The position numbers and the translations under genes are program-made. A DNA stretch of 34,176 bases. Source: Jiangella anatolica (GTDB lineage: Bacteria; Actinomycetota; Actinomycetes; Jiangellales; Jiangellaceae). Below the pieces are notes generated by a model that ran no database searches, was not told where the DNA came from, and saw only the letters and a program-made list of their open reading frames with translations. The stretch lies in NCBI RefSeq assembly GCF_003236295.1, contig NZ_POTW01000075.1, positions 1 through 34,176 on the forward strand, given 5' to 3'. This document shows positions 1 through 6,530 of the stretch, piece by piece (the first letter of the stretch is position 1; each line of letters starts with the position of its first letter).

Positions 1-88
1 GGTCGAACGTCTCGAGCACGGCGTTGAGGACGGTGCCTGGGGCGAGGTTCGCCCACGCCGCGCTGGGGTGATCTCCGGGGCCGGTCAT
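1..88 (-). CDS. 5' end of an unidentified gene (partial)
   Basis: An ATG on the minus strand at 88-86 opens a frame that runs without a stop to the window edge. The visible peptide starts MTGPGDHPSAAWANL and continues for 29 codons. I do not recognise the family. It reads in the same direction as the EEP-family gene upstream of it and begins 47 bases after that gene's stop, so it could be the last cistron of the deoD transcript or have its own promoter. No good Shine-Dalgarno sequence is visible before the ATG. The call rests on codon usage and position only. Confidence 0.4.
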   Translation of the reverse strand, partial: MTGPGDHPSAAWANLAPGTVLNAVLETFD

Positions 89-135
89 CCCGTCACGCTA
101 TCGCACACACGTTCGAAGAAGCGACCACAAGTCCA

Positions 136-1134
136 CTATCCGGCCGGACGCAGCACCGCCAGAACCGGCCGGTGATCGCTCCCACCAGCGGCGTCGAGCA
201 CGGAGAAGGACACGACCGACCAGGCCCGCGCGTCGGCCAGCACGTGGTCGATCGGCGCACCGGCCCACGACGGCCAGCCGGCCGGCCAGGTCCCGGCGCC
301 GGCGGCCGAGCGGGCCGCGGCGGCGTCGGCGCACGGCGCGAGCGAGCGCAGCGCCGGATGGTCCAGCGTCGCGTTGAAGTCGCCGGCGACGATCGCGCCC
401 TCGGCGCCCTTGCACCGGCGCACGGCCCAGACGGTGTCGGCCCGCCAGCGTGCCATCGCGTCGCGCGTGGGCGGCCAGGCGTGGACGGCGGTGATCGGCG
501 GCCCCGCCGATCCCGGCGCCGGCCGGACGGTGAACGAGCCGAGCCCGCCCGACGGGTCCGGCTCCGGCTGGCCGTAGCTCCCCAGCGACGACGCCACCAG
601 CAGCCCGGTCGCCGACGTGATGCCGTCACCGGCCTGGTGATGGAAGACCTGGAAGCCGCCGCCGGCCAGCTCGGCGGCGCGCTGCGTCGTCGCGGCGGAC
701 GTCTCCGGCAGCACGACGACGTCCGCGCCGGTCGCGGTCACCAGGTCCGCGACGACCTCGGGGCCGGCGCCGTCGAACAGCGTGTTGAACGCCAGCACCC
801 GCACCTCGCCGGCCGGCCCGCCGCCGACGGCCGGGACGGCGTCCGGCGACAGCCCGCGCGACAGCAGCACGCCGCCGGAGCACACCGTCGCCACGACTGC
901 CACGAACGCGACCGCCGCGAGCGGCCACCGCGCCCCGCGCACGACCACCGCCAGCACGGCCAGCAGCACCGCGAGCGACGCGCCGGCGACCACCGTCAGC
1001 CCGCGCACCGCGACCACCTGGGCCGGGCCGAGGGCGTCGGACAGCCCGAGCCCTTGTGGCCACACGACCACCGCCGCCAGCAGCGCGGCCGCCGCCGTCG
1101 AGCCGAACAGCCACGCCCACCGGCGCGGTGTCAC
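136..1134 (-). CDS. Membrane-anchored endonuclease/exonuclease/phosphatase (EEP) family protein
   Basis: A 332-residue protein with two parts. The first ~100 residues hold three hydrophobic segments, typical of the integral-membrane EEP proteins of actinomycetes. The rest is an EEP (DNase I-like) catalytic domain. It has the family marks in order: RVLAFNTLF (Asn), VVVLPETS (catalytic Glu), AGDFNATLDH (Asp/Asn) and GGSDHRPVLAV (Asp-His near the C-terminus). These residues bind divalent metal and cut phosphodiester or phosphomonoester bonds; the substrate cannot be told from sequence. The GTG start overlaps the deoD stop by four bases (GTGA), which suggests translational coupling. A much longer upstream reading in this frame is a shadow of deoD. 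The catalytic domain probably faces outside the cell, an inference from the N-terminal membrane segments. Confidence 0.85.
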   Translation of the reverse strand: MTPRRWAWLFGSTAAAALLAAVVVWPQGLGLSDALGPAQVVAVRGLTVVAGASLAVLLAVLAVVVRGARWPLAAVAFVAVVATVCSGGVLLSRGLSPDAVPAVGGGPAGEVRVLAFNTLFDGAGPEVVADLVTATGADVVVLPETSAATTQRAAELAGGGFQVFHHQAGDGITSATGLLVASSLGSYGQPEPDPSGGLGSFTVRPAPGSAGPPITAVHAWPPTRDAMARWRADTVWAVRRCKGAEGAIVAGDFNATLDHPALRSLAPCADAAAARSAAGAGTWPAGWPSWAGAPIDHVLADARAWSVVSFSVLDAAGGSDHRPVLAVLRPAG

Positions 1135-1835
1135 GCCGAGACGGAGCCCAGCGCCAGCTCGACCATCTCGGCGAACGTCCGCTCGCGCTCCTCGGCCGAC
1201 GTCTCCTCGCCGGTGACGAGGTTGTCGCTGACCGTGCAGACCGCCATCGCCCGGGCGCCGAACTGGGCCGCCAGCGTGTAGAGCGCGGCCGCCTCCATCT
1301 CCACCGCCATGACGCCGTACTGCGTCAGGCGATCGCGCAGCTCGGGCCGGGGGTGGTAGAACGTGTCGGTGCTGAAGATCTGCCCGACGTGGTACCGGGC
1401 GCCGGCCGCCTCGGCCTGCTCCACGTAGGCCCGGACCAGCGAGAAGTCCGCCGTCGGCGCGTAGTGGAAGCCCTCGAAGCGCAGCGCGTTCATGGACGAG
1501 TCGGTGGCCGCGGAGATGCCGATCACGAGGTCGCGGACGGCGACGTCGGCCAGCAGCCCGCCGCACGTCCCGACCCGCAGCAGCGTCTTCGCGCCGTACT
1601 CCGCCAGCAGCTCGTGCACGTAGATCGACATGGACGGCTGGCCCATGCCGGTGCCCTGGACGGAGATGCGCTGCCCCTTGTAGGTGCCCGTGAAGCCGAG
1701 CATGTTGCGCACCTGCGTGTAGCAGCTGACGTCGTCGAGGTACGTCTTGGCGATCCACTCGGCACGGAGCGGGTCGCCCGGAAGCAGGACGGTCTCGGCG
1801 ATCTCGCCGGCCGCGGCGGCAATGTGGGTGCTCAC
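1131..1835 (-). CDS. deoD: Purine nucleoside phosphorylase, DeoD type
   Basis: A 234-residue protein, close to the ~239 residues of bacterial hexameric PNPs. It splits purine (deoxy)nucleosides with phosphate into free base and (deoxy)ribose 1-phosphate in purine salvage. Visible motifs: VLLPGDPLRAEWIA near the N-terminus (phosphate/nucleoside site), GFTGTYKGQRISVQGTGMG, the purine/ribose-binding VEMEAAALYT, and CTVSDNL with the Asp that protonates the base in this family. The GTG at 1835 was chosen because the protein then begins like known DeoD proteins and because a -10 element (TACCGT) ends eight bases upstream, suggesting a leaderless or nearly leaderless mRNA. The frame stays open upstream to 2060, but that part overlaps nudC antisense and is not DeoD-like. 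Confidence 0.93.
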   Translation of the reverse strand: MSTHIAAAAGEIAETVLLPGDPLRAEWIAKTYLDDVSCYTQVRNMLGFTGTYKGQRISVQGTGMGQPSMSIYVHELLAEYGAKTLLRVGTCGGLLADVAVRDLVIGISAATDSSMNALRFEGFHYAPTADFSLVRAYVEQAEAAGARYHVGQIFSTDTFYHPRPELRDRLTQYGVMAVEMEAAALYTLAAQFGARAMAVCTVSDNLVTGEETSAEERERTFAEMVELALGSVSA

Positions 1836-1843
1836 GAGTGCAC

Positions 1844-1862
1844 ACGGTATCCGGCGTAGGGT
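1844..1862. promoter_or_regulatory. Divergent -10 elements of deoD and nudC
   Basis: Only 35 bases separate the two start codons. On the minus strand TACCGT (1849-1844) ends 8 bases before the deoD GTG. On the plus strand TAGGGT (1857-1862) ends 8 bases before the nudC GTG. Both fit the actinobacterial TANNNT -10 pattern, and neither gene has room for a Shine-Dalgarno after the predicted start site. I infer two leaderless transcripts. Matching -35 boxes are weak. Confidence 0.5.
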
Positions 1863-1870
1863 CGTGCCTC

Positions 1871-2767
1871 GTGCACGAGGCCTATGTGTTGCCCGGACCG
1901 CTCGCCCTCTCCCGCTCCACCGTCGACCGCGCCGCCGACCGTCGCGACGACGCCGCCTGGCTCGACTCGCTCTGGGCCGACGAGGCGACCCGGGTGCTGC
2001 TGGTCGGCAACGGGACGGTGTCGGCCGACGGTGACGCGCTGCGGTTCGTGCCGCCGTCACAGGCCCCGGACGGGGACCGGTTCCTGCTCGGCCTGGACGA
2101 CGGCGTCGCCTTCCTCGCCGTGCACGTCGACGGGATGCCGGCCGGCGGTGCGACGCTGCGCGAGGCCGGCGCGCTGCTCGGCGACCGCGACGCCGGGCTG
2201 GCCGTGCACGCGATCGCGCTGGCCAACTGGCACGCGGCGCACCGGTTCTGCCCGCGTTGCGGCGCCCGGACGCGGTCGGCGTCGGGCGGGCACATGCGCG
2301 TGTGCGAGGCGGAGGGGTCGCAGCACTTCCCGCGCACCGACCCCGCGGTGATCGTGCTCGTGGTGGACGAGCGGGAGCGCTGCCTGCTCGGCCGGTCGGC
2401 GGCCTGGCCGGGACGCCGGTTCTCGACGCTGGCCGGCTTCGTCGAGCCGGGGGAGACGCCGGAGCACGCCGTCGTGCGCGAGCTGTACGAGGAGGTCCGG
2501 GTGCGCGTGACGTCGTGCGCCTACGCGGGCGCGCAGCCGTGGCCGTTCCCGTCCAGCCTCATGCTCGGCTACTACGCGACGGCGTCCGGCGACGACCCGA
2601 CGCCCGACGGCGAGGAGATCGCCGAGGCGCGCTGGTTCAGCCGCGACGAGCTGACCGCGGCGATGGAGAGCGGAGACGTCATCCCGCCCAGCGGCATCTC
2701 GATCGCCCGCAAGCTGGTCGAGGGCTGGTACGGCCGGCCGCTGCCGGTCGACGTCAGCTGGCGATAG
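1871..2767 (+). CDS. nudC: NAD(H) pyrophosphatase / RNA-deNADding Nudix enzyme NudC
   Basis: A 298-residue Nudix hydrolase of the NudC type, which splits NAD(H) into NMN(H) and AMP and can remove NAD caps from RNA. Order: N-terminal domain (1-120), zinc-ribbon region (127-150), Nudix domain. The Nudix box spans residues 189-211 (GFVEPGE...RELYEEVRV). The NudC hallmark appears as AQPWPFP (221-227; usually SQPWPFP). Two oddities: the ribbon shows Cys127, Cys130 and Cys145, but residue 148, where a fourth Cys is expected, is Glu; and the conserved Gly near the end of the Nudix box is Arg210. The catalytic REXXEE core is intact. The GTG at 1871 follows a -10 element by 8 bases. The 3' end overlaps the convergent mrx1 by 14 bases. 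Gene order with mrx1, uvrD2 and whiB7 matches mycobacteria. Confidence 0.9.
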   Translation: MHEAYVLPGPLALSRSTVDRAADRRDDAAWLDSLWADEATRVLLVGNGTVSADGDALRFVPPSQAPDGDRFLLGLDDGVAFLAVHVDGMPAGGATLREAGALLGDRDAGLAVHAIALANWHAAHRFCPRCGARTRSASGGHMRVCEAEGSQHFPRTDPAVIVLVVDERERCLLGRSAAWPGRRFSTLAGFVEPGETPEHAVVRELYEEVRVRVTSCAYAGAQPWPFPSSLMLGYYATASGDDPTPDGEEIAEARWFSRDELTAAMESGDVIPPSGISIARKLVEGWYGRPLPVDVSWR

Positions 2768-3002
2768 CGGCCAGCTTCTCCTTGACCTGCGACGGGCTCG
2801 GGTTGGTCAGCGCGCTGCCGTCGGCGAACACCAGCGTCGGCACGACCGCGTTGCCGCCGTTGAGGCTCATCACCAGGTCGGCCGACGCCGGGTGGGCCTC
2901 GATGTCGACCTCGTCGAACGTGATGCCGTCGCGGTTCAGCGCCTTCTTCAGCCGGATGCAGTAGCCACACCAGGTGGTGCTGTACATCGTGAACCGCGAC
3001 AT
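2754..3002 (-). CDS. mrx1: Mycoredoxin (glutaredoxin-like, mycothiol-dependent)
   Basis: An 82-residue glutaredoxin-fold protein with the active-site CGYC at residues 12-15 in the context STTWCGYC, and the cis-Pro region NAVVPTLVFADG. Mycoredoxin-1 uses mycothiol to reduce mixed disulfides (S-mycothiolated proteins) in the cytosol of actinobacteria. Length and motif match Mrx1, and the position beside uvrD2 and nudC matches mycobacterial Rv3198A. The ATG at 3002 follows a GGGAGAG ribosome binding site. A SigR/SigH-like promoter lies upstream (separate entry), which fits a thiol-stress role. The stop codon lies inside the 3' end of nudC. Confidence 0.92.
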   Translation of the reverse strand: MSRFTMYSTTWCGYCIRLKKALNRDGITFDEVDIEAHPASADLVMSLNGGNAVVPTLVFADGSALTNPSPSQVKEKLAAIAS

Positions 3003-3045
3003 CGACTCTCCCGTGCCGGACCTGTTTGCCGTGACAGCTATCCAG

Positions 3046-3071
3046 AACCGGCGGCAGGTCCGGATTGTTCC
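3046..3071 (-). promoter_or_regulatory. Putative SigR/SigH-type (thiol oxidative stress) promoter of mrx1
   Basis: On the minus strand GGAACA (3071-3066) is followed, after 16 bases, by GGTT (3049-3046). This matches the GGAAY-N18-GTT pattern of Streptomyces SigR and mycobacterial SigH promoters. The predicted start lies about 35-40 bases before the mrx1 ATG. Mycothiol-dependent redox genes are established members of these regulons; assignment here is by pattern only. Confidence 0.55.
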
Positions 3072-3117
3072 GTGAACCGCCTCGCACCCTGTCGGTGCCG
3101 GCTGCGAGGATGGGCCG

Positions 3118-5205
3118 ATGCGCGCACCCGACGTCCTCTCCGGCCTGGACCCCGAGCAGCGAGCGGTCGCGACCGCGCTGACCGGGCCGGTCTGCGTCAT
3201 CGCGGGCGCCGGCACGGGCAAGACGCGCGCCATCACCCACCGCATCGCCCACGGCGTGCACACCGGCGCGTTCGACCCGCGCCGCACGCTCGCCGTCACG
3301 TTCACCACCCGGGCGGCGGGGGAGATGCGCGGCCGGCTGCGCGCCCTCGACGCCGAGGGGGTGCAGGCGCGCACGTTCCACTCTGCCGCGCTGCGCCAGG
3401 CCCGGTACTTCTGGCCGCAGATCACCGGATCCGACCTGCCCGAGATCAGCTCCAGCAAGCTGCCCATCGTCGGCTCGGCCGCGTCGCGCTGCCGGGTGCC
3501 CACCGACCGCACGGTGCTGCGCGACCTCGCCTCGGAGATCGAGTGGGCCAAGGTCAGCAACGTGCTGCCGGAGTCCTACGTCACGGCAGCCGAGGCGGCG
3601 CACCGCGAGGTCGGCAACGTCGACCCCGAGTCCGTCGCGCGCGTCTACGCCGCGTACGAGGACCTCAAGACCGACCGCAACGTGCTCGACATGGAGGACA
3701 TCCTGCTGGCCGCCGTCGGGCTGCTGTCCGGCCATCCCGGCGTCGCCCAGCAGGTCCGGTCGCAGTACCACCACTTCGTCGTCGACGAGTACCAGGACGT
3801 CTCGCCGGTGCAGCAGAAGCTGCTCGACCTGTGGATGGGCGATCGCACCGACGTCTGTGTGGTCGGCGACCCGGCGCAGACCATCTACTCCTTCGCCGGC
3901 GCCCAGCCCGACTACCTGATCCGGTTCCCGCAGCGCTTCCCCGGCGCCACCGTCGTGCGGCTGTTCCGCGACTACCGCTCCACCCCTCAGGTGGTCGAGG
4001 TGGCCAACGGCGTGCTGCGTGCGGCCCGCGACGCGCATGCCGGCGTCGTGCTCGAGGCGCAGCGCCCGCCCGGCCCGGCGCCGTCGTTCGTCGAGCACTC
4101 CGACGAGCTGGCCGAGGCGTCGTGGGTGGCCGAGCGCATCGCCAAGTTGGTCGCCGACGGCACGCCGCAGCGCGAGATCGCGGTCCTGTTCCGCGTCAAC
4201 GCACAGTCCGAGGCGTACGAGCAGGCGCTGGCCGACGCCGGCATCGCCTACGTCGTGCGCGGCGCCGAGCGGTTCTTCGACCGCGGCGAGGTGCGGCAGG
4301 CGGCCATGCTGCTGCGTGCCGCCGTCCGCACCGCCGACGGCACGCCGGACGCGCCCGACGCCGCCGCGGCGACGGCGGCCGTGCTCAGCGCGGCCGGCTG
4401 GTCGCCGTCGCCGCCGTCCGGTGGCGGCCAGGCCCGGGAGCGGTGGGAGTCGCTGGCGGCGCTGGTCTCGCTGGCCGAGGAGGTCGTCACGGCCAAGCCC
4501 GGCGCCGGCCTGGCCGACGTCGTCGACGAGCTGGAGGCGCGCGCGACCGCCCAGCACGCGCCGGTGGCCGACGGCGTCACGCTCGCGTCGCTGCACTCGG
4601 CCAAGGGTCTGGAGTGGGACGCGGTCTTCGTCGTCGGCTGTCACGAGGGCACGCTGCCGCTGAGCTACGCCGAGACGCCGGCGCAGATCGAGGAGGAGCG
4701 CCGGCTGCTCTACGTCGGCGTCACCCGTGCGCGCGAGTTCCTGTCGGTGTCGTGGTCGCTGGCCCGCCAGCCCGGCGGCCGCGGCAACCGCCGGCCCAGC
4801 CGGTTCCTCGACGGCGTCCGGCCCGGCGGCGTCGCCCGCAGCGACCACCGTCCCGACCGCGGCTCCGGGGGCAAGGGCCGCAGGTCCGGTGCGCCGGCCC
4901 GCTGCCGGGTCTGCGGCGCGCCGCTCGTCGACGCCGTCGACCGCAAGCTCGGCCGGTGCGGCAGCTGCCCGTCGTCGATGGACGAGGCGCTGTTCGAGCG
5001 GCTGCGGGCATGGCGGCTGGAGCGGTCGCAGGAGCAGAAGGTGCCGGCGTACGTGGTGTTCACCGACGCCACGCTGATCGCGATCGCCGAGTCCACGCCG
5101 GTCAGCGAGACCCAGCTGGCGGCCATCCCGGGCGTCGGCCGGACCAAACTGGAGCGGTACGGGGCGGACGTTCTGGAGCTGTGCCGGGAAGTCGCCGAAG
5201 AATGA
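3118..5205 (+). CDS. uvrD2: ATP-dependent DNA helicase UvrD2 (SF1A, HRDC domain)
   Basis: A 695-residue SF1A 3'-5' DNA helicase. Walker A is GAGTGKT (about residues 30-36), motif Ia is TFTTRAAGEM, Walker B is VVDEYQD, motif III is VVGDPAQTIYSFAGA, motif IV is YRSTPQVVEVAN, motif V is TLASLHSAKGLEWD and motif VI is LLYVGVTRAR. After the helicase core come a basic Gly-rich linker, a Cys tetrad (CRVC ... CGSC) and a C-terminal HRDC domain with AIPGVGRTKLERYG. The tetrad plus HRDC is the mark of UvrD2 rather than UvrD1/PcrA. It acts in DNA repair and recombination. The stop codon lies only a few bases before the A-rich box of the whiB7 promoter. Confidence 0.93.
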   Translation: MRAPDVLSGLDPEQRAVATALTGPVCVIAGAGTGKTRAITHRIAHGVHTGAFDPRRTLAVTFTTRAAGEMRGRLRALDAEGVQARTFHSAALRQARYFWPQITGSDLPEISSSKLPIVGSAASRCRVPTDRTVLRDLASEIEWAKVSNVLPESYVTAAEAAHREVGNVDPESVARVYAAYEDLKTDRNVLDMEDILLAAVGLLSGHPGVAQQVRSQYHHFVVDEYQDVSPVQQKLLDLWMGDRTDVCVVGDPAQTIYSFAGAQPDYLIRFPQRFPGATVVRLFRDYRSTPQVVEVANGVLRAARDAHAGVVLEAQRPPGPAPSFVEHSDELAEASWVAERIAKLVADGTPQREIAVLFRVNAQSEAYEQALADAGIAYVVRGAERFFDRGEVRQAAMLLRAAVRTADGTPDAPDAAAATAAVLSAAGWSPSPPSGGGQARERWESLAALVSLAEEVVTAKPGAGLADVVDELEARATAQHAPVADGVTLASLHSAKGLEWDAVFVVGCHEGTLPLSYAETPAQIEEERRLLYVGVTRAREFLSVSWSLARQPGGRGNRRPSRFLDGVRPGGVARSDHRPDRGSGGKGRRSGAPARCRVCGAPLVDAVDRKLGRCGSCPSSMDEALFERLRAWRLERSQEQKVPAYVVFTDATLIAIAESTPVSETQLAAIPGVGRTKLERYGADVLELCREVAEE

Positions 5206-5208
5206 GCG

Positions 5209-5248
5209 TAAAAATAGGTTGCCCCTTACAGTAACGCCGGTTTAGCAT
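5209..5248 (+). promoter_or_regulatory. whiB7 promoter with upstream A-rich WhiB7 box
   Basis: The run TAAAAATAGG (5209-5218) touches a -35 box TTGCCC (5219-5224). Eighteen bases later is a -10 box TAGCAT (5243-5248). An AT-rich patch directly upstream of the -35 is the established binding site of WhiB7 bound to the primary sigma factor, used for autoactivation. It is conspicuous in this GC-rich window. Transcription would start near 5255, leaving a leader of about 420 bases before whiB7. Confidence 0.75.
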
Positions 5249-5324
5249 TGCCGAGCGCGTTGCGATGCGACGTGCCCATGAGTCGGAGGGCCCGGCTCGG
5301 GACTGACGCCGAAAGGAGGAACGC

Positions 5325-5552
5325 ATGATGGAGATCACGACTACCAGCCCGTTTGAGTGCGGTGTCGGCTTCGCGTATGTGCCTTCCCTCCGTGGCGTCT
5401 CTCTGAGCTTCGGTGCGTCCATGATCGCGCCCGTGACCGTCCCGCAGACGGGAGAAGTGCGTCCGCAGGCAGGCACCAATGGCGGCATGACGCACCTCGT
5501 CGATGGGGTCAAGCAGGACGTGCGAGTCCGCACCTGGGGTCCACCGGTCTAG
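5325..5552 (+). CDS. Upstream ORF in the whiB7 leader (putative regulatory peptide)
   Basis: An ORF of 75 codons starting ATG-ATG, with a near-perfect ribosome binding site AAAGGAGGA at 5312-5320. The peptide starts MMEITTTSPFECGVGF and resembles no family I know. Codon use is less biased to G/C third positions than in the neighbouring genes, so translation itself, not the product, may matter. Its stop codon (5550-5552) sits in the loop of a small hairpin and 24 bases before the terminator stem. whiB7/wblC leaders of mycobacteria and Streptomyces are known to contain a uORF whose impaired translation allows read-through; this ORF is placed to do that job. A shorter product from an internal start is possible. 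Confidence 0.6.
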   Translation: MMEITTTSPFECGVGFAYVPSLRGVSLSFGASMIAPVTVPQTGEVRPQAGTNGGMTHLVDGVKQDVRVRTWGPPV

Positions 5553-5579
5553 CCATGAGACGACCGGCGCCTCCGAGGC
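5544..5579 (+). promoter_or_regulatory. Candidate anti-terminator hairpins in the whiB7 leader
   Basis: CCGGTC (5544-5549) can pair with GACCGG (5562-5567), placing the uORF stop in the loop. GCCTC (5569-5573) can pair with GAGGC (5575-5579), which would consume the start of the left arm of the terminator. Ribosome position at the uORF end could choose between these forms. This is inference from complementarity; folding was not computed. Confidence 0.4.
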
Positions 5580-5614
5580 CGCGGACCCCCACACCGGGAT
5601 CCGCGGCCTTTTTG
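5576..5614 (+). terminator. Intrinsic terminator (attenuator) upstream of whiB7
   Basis: AGGCCGCGGA (5576-5585) pairs perfectly with TCCGCGGCCT (5600-5609); CCC/GGG pairs extend the stem inward. TTTTTG (5609-5613 and on) follows directly. It is the clearest rho-independent terminator in the window, yet it lies 63 bases before the whiB7 ATG and on the same strand, so it should stop transcription before whiB7 unless overridden. Confidence 0.8.
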
Positions 5615-5676
5615 TTTGCCACCAGGCAAACAGTGTTTGCCACGACCGAACTGGAGGAAAGGAGGTGACCGAACTC

Positions 5677-5952
5677 ATGATGCTGAGCAGCGTTCTCGAC
5701 CGGGCCGTAGCGGCTGACGAGTCCATTCCCTGCCGGAAGGACCCGGAGCTGTGGTTCGCCGAGTCGCCGGCTGACGTCGAGGACGCCAAGCTGCTGTGCC
5801 AGGAATGCCCCGTGCGGGAGCAGTGCCTGGCCGGTGCGATGGACCGGGCCGAGCCCTGGGGCGTCTGGGGCGGAGAGCTCTTCGTCGCCGGCGCCATCGT
5901 GGCGCGCAAGCGGCCTCGCGGCCGGCCCCGCAAGAACGAGATCGCGGCGTAG
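5677..5952 (+). CDS. whiB7: WhiB7-type iron-sulfur transcription regulator of intrinsic antibiotic resistance
   Basis: A 91-residue Wbl protein. Four Cys (19, 41, 44, 50; C-x21-C-x2-C-x5-C) bind a [4Fe-4S] cluster. EPWGVWGGE (59-67) is the sigma-factor-contacting turn, and RGRPRK (81-86) is a C-terminal AT-hook, the feature that marks WhiB7/WblC among Wbl proteins. WhiB7 binds the primary sigma factor and AT-rich boxes next to -35 elements, and switches on resistance genes after ribosome-targeting antibiotics. A match to its box sits at its own promoter. The ATG-ATG start is preceded by AAAGGAGGTG (5658-5667). A GTG at 5665, four codons upstream, is possible with GGAGG at 5653-5657. The neighbours uvrD2 and ABC1 kinase are also neighbours of mycobacterial whiB7. 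Confidence 0.93.
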   Translation: MMLSSVLDRAVAADESIPCRKDPELWFAESPADVEDAKLLCQECPVREQCLAGAMDRAEPWGVWGGELFVAGAIVARKRPRGRPRKNEIAA

Positions 5953-6114
5953 TGAGGACCAGCACACGCCGGAACAGGGCACCAACGGCAGCTGCCGACG
6001 ACCGATGACCCCGATGGACGGACCGACATGACCACGACCCGCCCGGCCGACGCGGCCGACCCGAAGACCACCACGACCGCCACCGTCACGAACCGAGACT
6101 TCAGGAGCACCGAG

Positions 6115-6300
6115 ATGCATCTCATGAACGAAGCCCTCGCGCGCGCACACTGTATGGAGCAGCGCGAGCAAGCGATGAAGGAACAGCGCGTACGCCGCGT
6201 GCTGGCCGCTCGCCGGCTGGACCGCCGGGCGGCGCGCGCCGCGCAGCGGGCCAGGAACCTGGCCGCGGCCGCGGTGAGTCTGCGCAGCCGCACGTACTGA
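6115..6300 (+). CDS. Small basic Arg/Ala-rich protein of unknown function
   Basis: A 61-residue protein beginning MHLMNEALARAHCMEQ. It is predicted to be almost wholly helical, with an EQREQAMKEQRVRR segment and a very basic Arg/Ala-rich second half, and has no domain I can name. Small proteins of this look are common in actinomycetes. The ATG at 6115 has an AGGAG (6103-6107) at ideal spacing. An in-frame ATG at 6028 would add 29 Thr-rich residues but lacks a good ribosome binding site. The charge suggests nucleic-acid or ribosome contact, an inference only. It may be co-transcribed with whiB7, whose stop is 162 bases upstream. Confidence 0.65.
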   Translation: MHLMNEALARAHCMEQREQAMKEQRVRRVLAARRLDRRAARAAQRARNLAAAAVSLRSRTY

Positions 6301-6315
6301 GCCGGCCCTGAGGTG

Positions 6316-6338
6316 GCGCCCGTCCCGATGACGGGCGC
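6316..6338 (+). terminator. Hairpin after the small basic gene
   Basis: GCGCCCGTC (6316-6324) pairs perfectly with GACGGGCGC (6330-6338) around a 5-base loop, 15 bases after the stop codon. No T-run follows. In GC-rich actinomycetes such hairpins often act as terminators. Confidence 0.5.
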
Positions 6339-6376
6339 GCCTCGTGGTCGTGGACGTGCCGTCGAGTTCGATCTCC

Positions 6377-6410
6377 GGCCCCGCGTCGTCCCCAGGGACG
6401 GCGCGGGGCC
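6377..6410 (+). terminator. Strong hairpin between two small genes
   Basis: A 15-bp stem (6377-6391 with 6396-6410, one G-T wobble) around the loop CCAG, followed by GTCGTCGTTTC. It stands 76 bases after the small basic gene and 120 before the next start, so it is probably the main terminator of the whiB7 transcript. The remaining 5' region of the next gene (6411-6530) holds a short CCGGGG/CCCCGG hairpin at 6490-6509 and no clear promoter. Confidence 0.6.
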
Positions 6411-6530
6411 GTCGTCGTTTCTCGCGCTTGTCCGGGGTGGTCGGTACCAGTCGTTGCGGCGGACCGGCGGCGGATCCGACGATGGCGGGCCGGGGTCCGT
6501 GTACCCCGGTTCTCATGGGGGGATCCAGCG

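Noticed and set aside
2572-4848. Long minus-strand ORF of 758 codons across uvrD2.
   Set aside because: Typical shadow ORF of high-GC DNA: low-complexity Arg/Gly/Ala/Val-rich translation with no motifs, while the opposite strand encodes a complete helicase.
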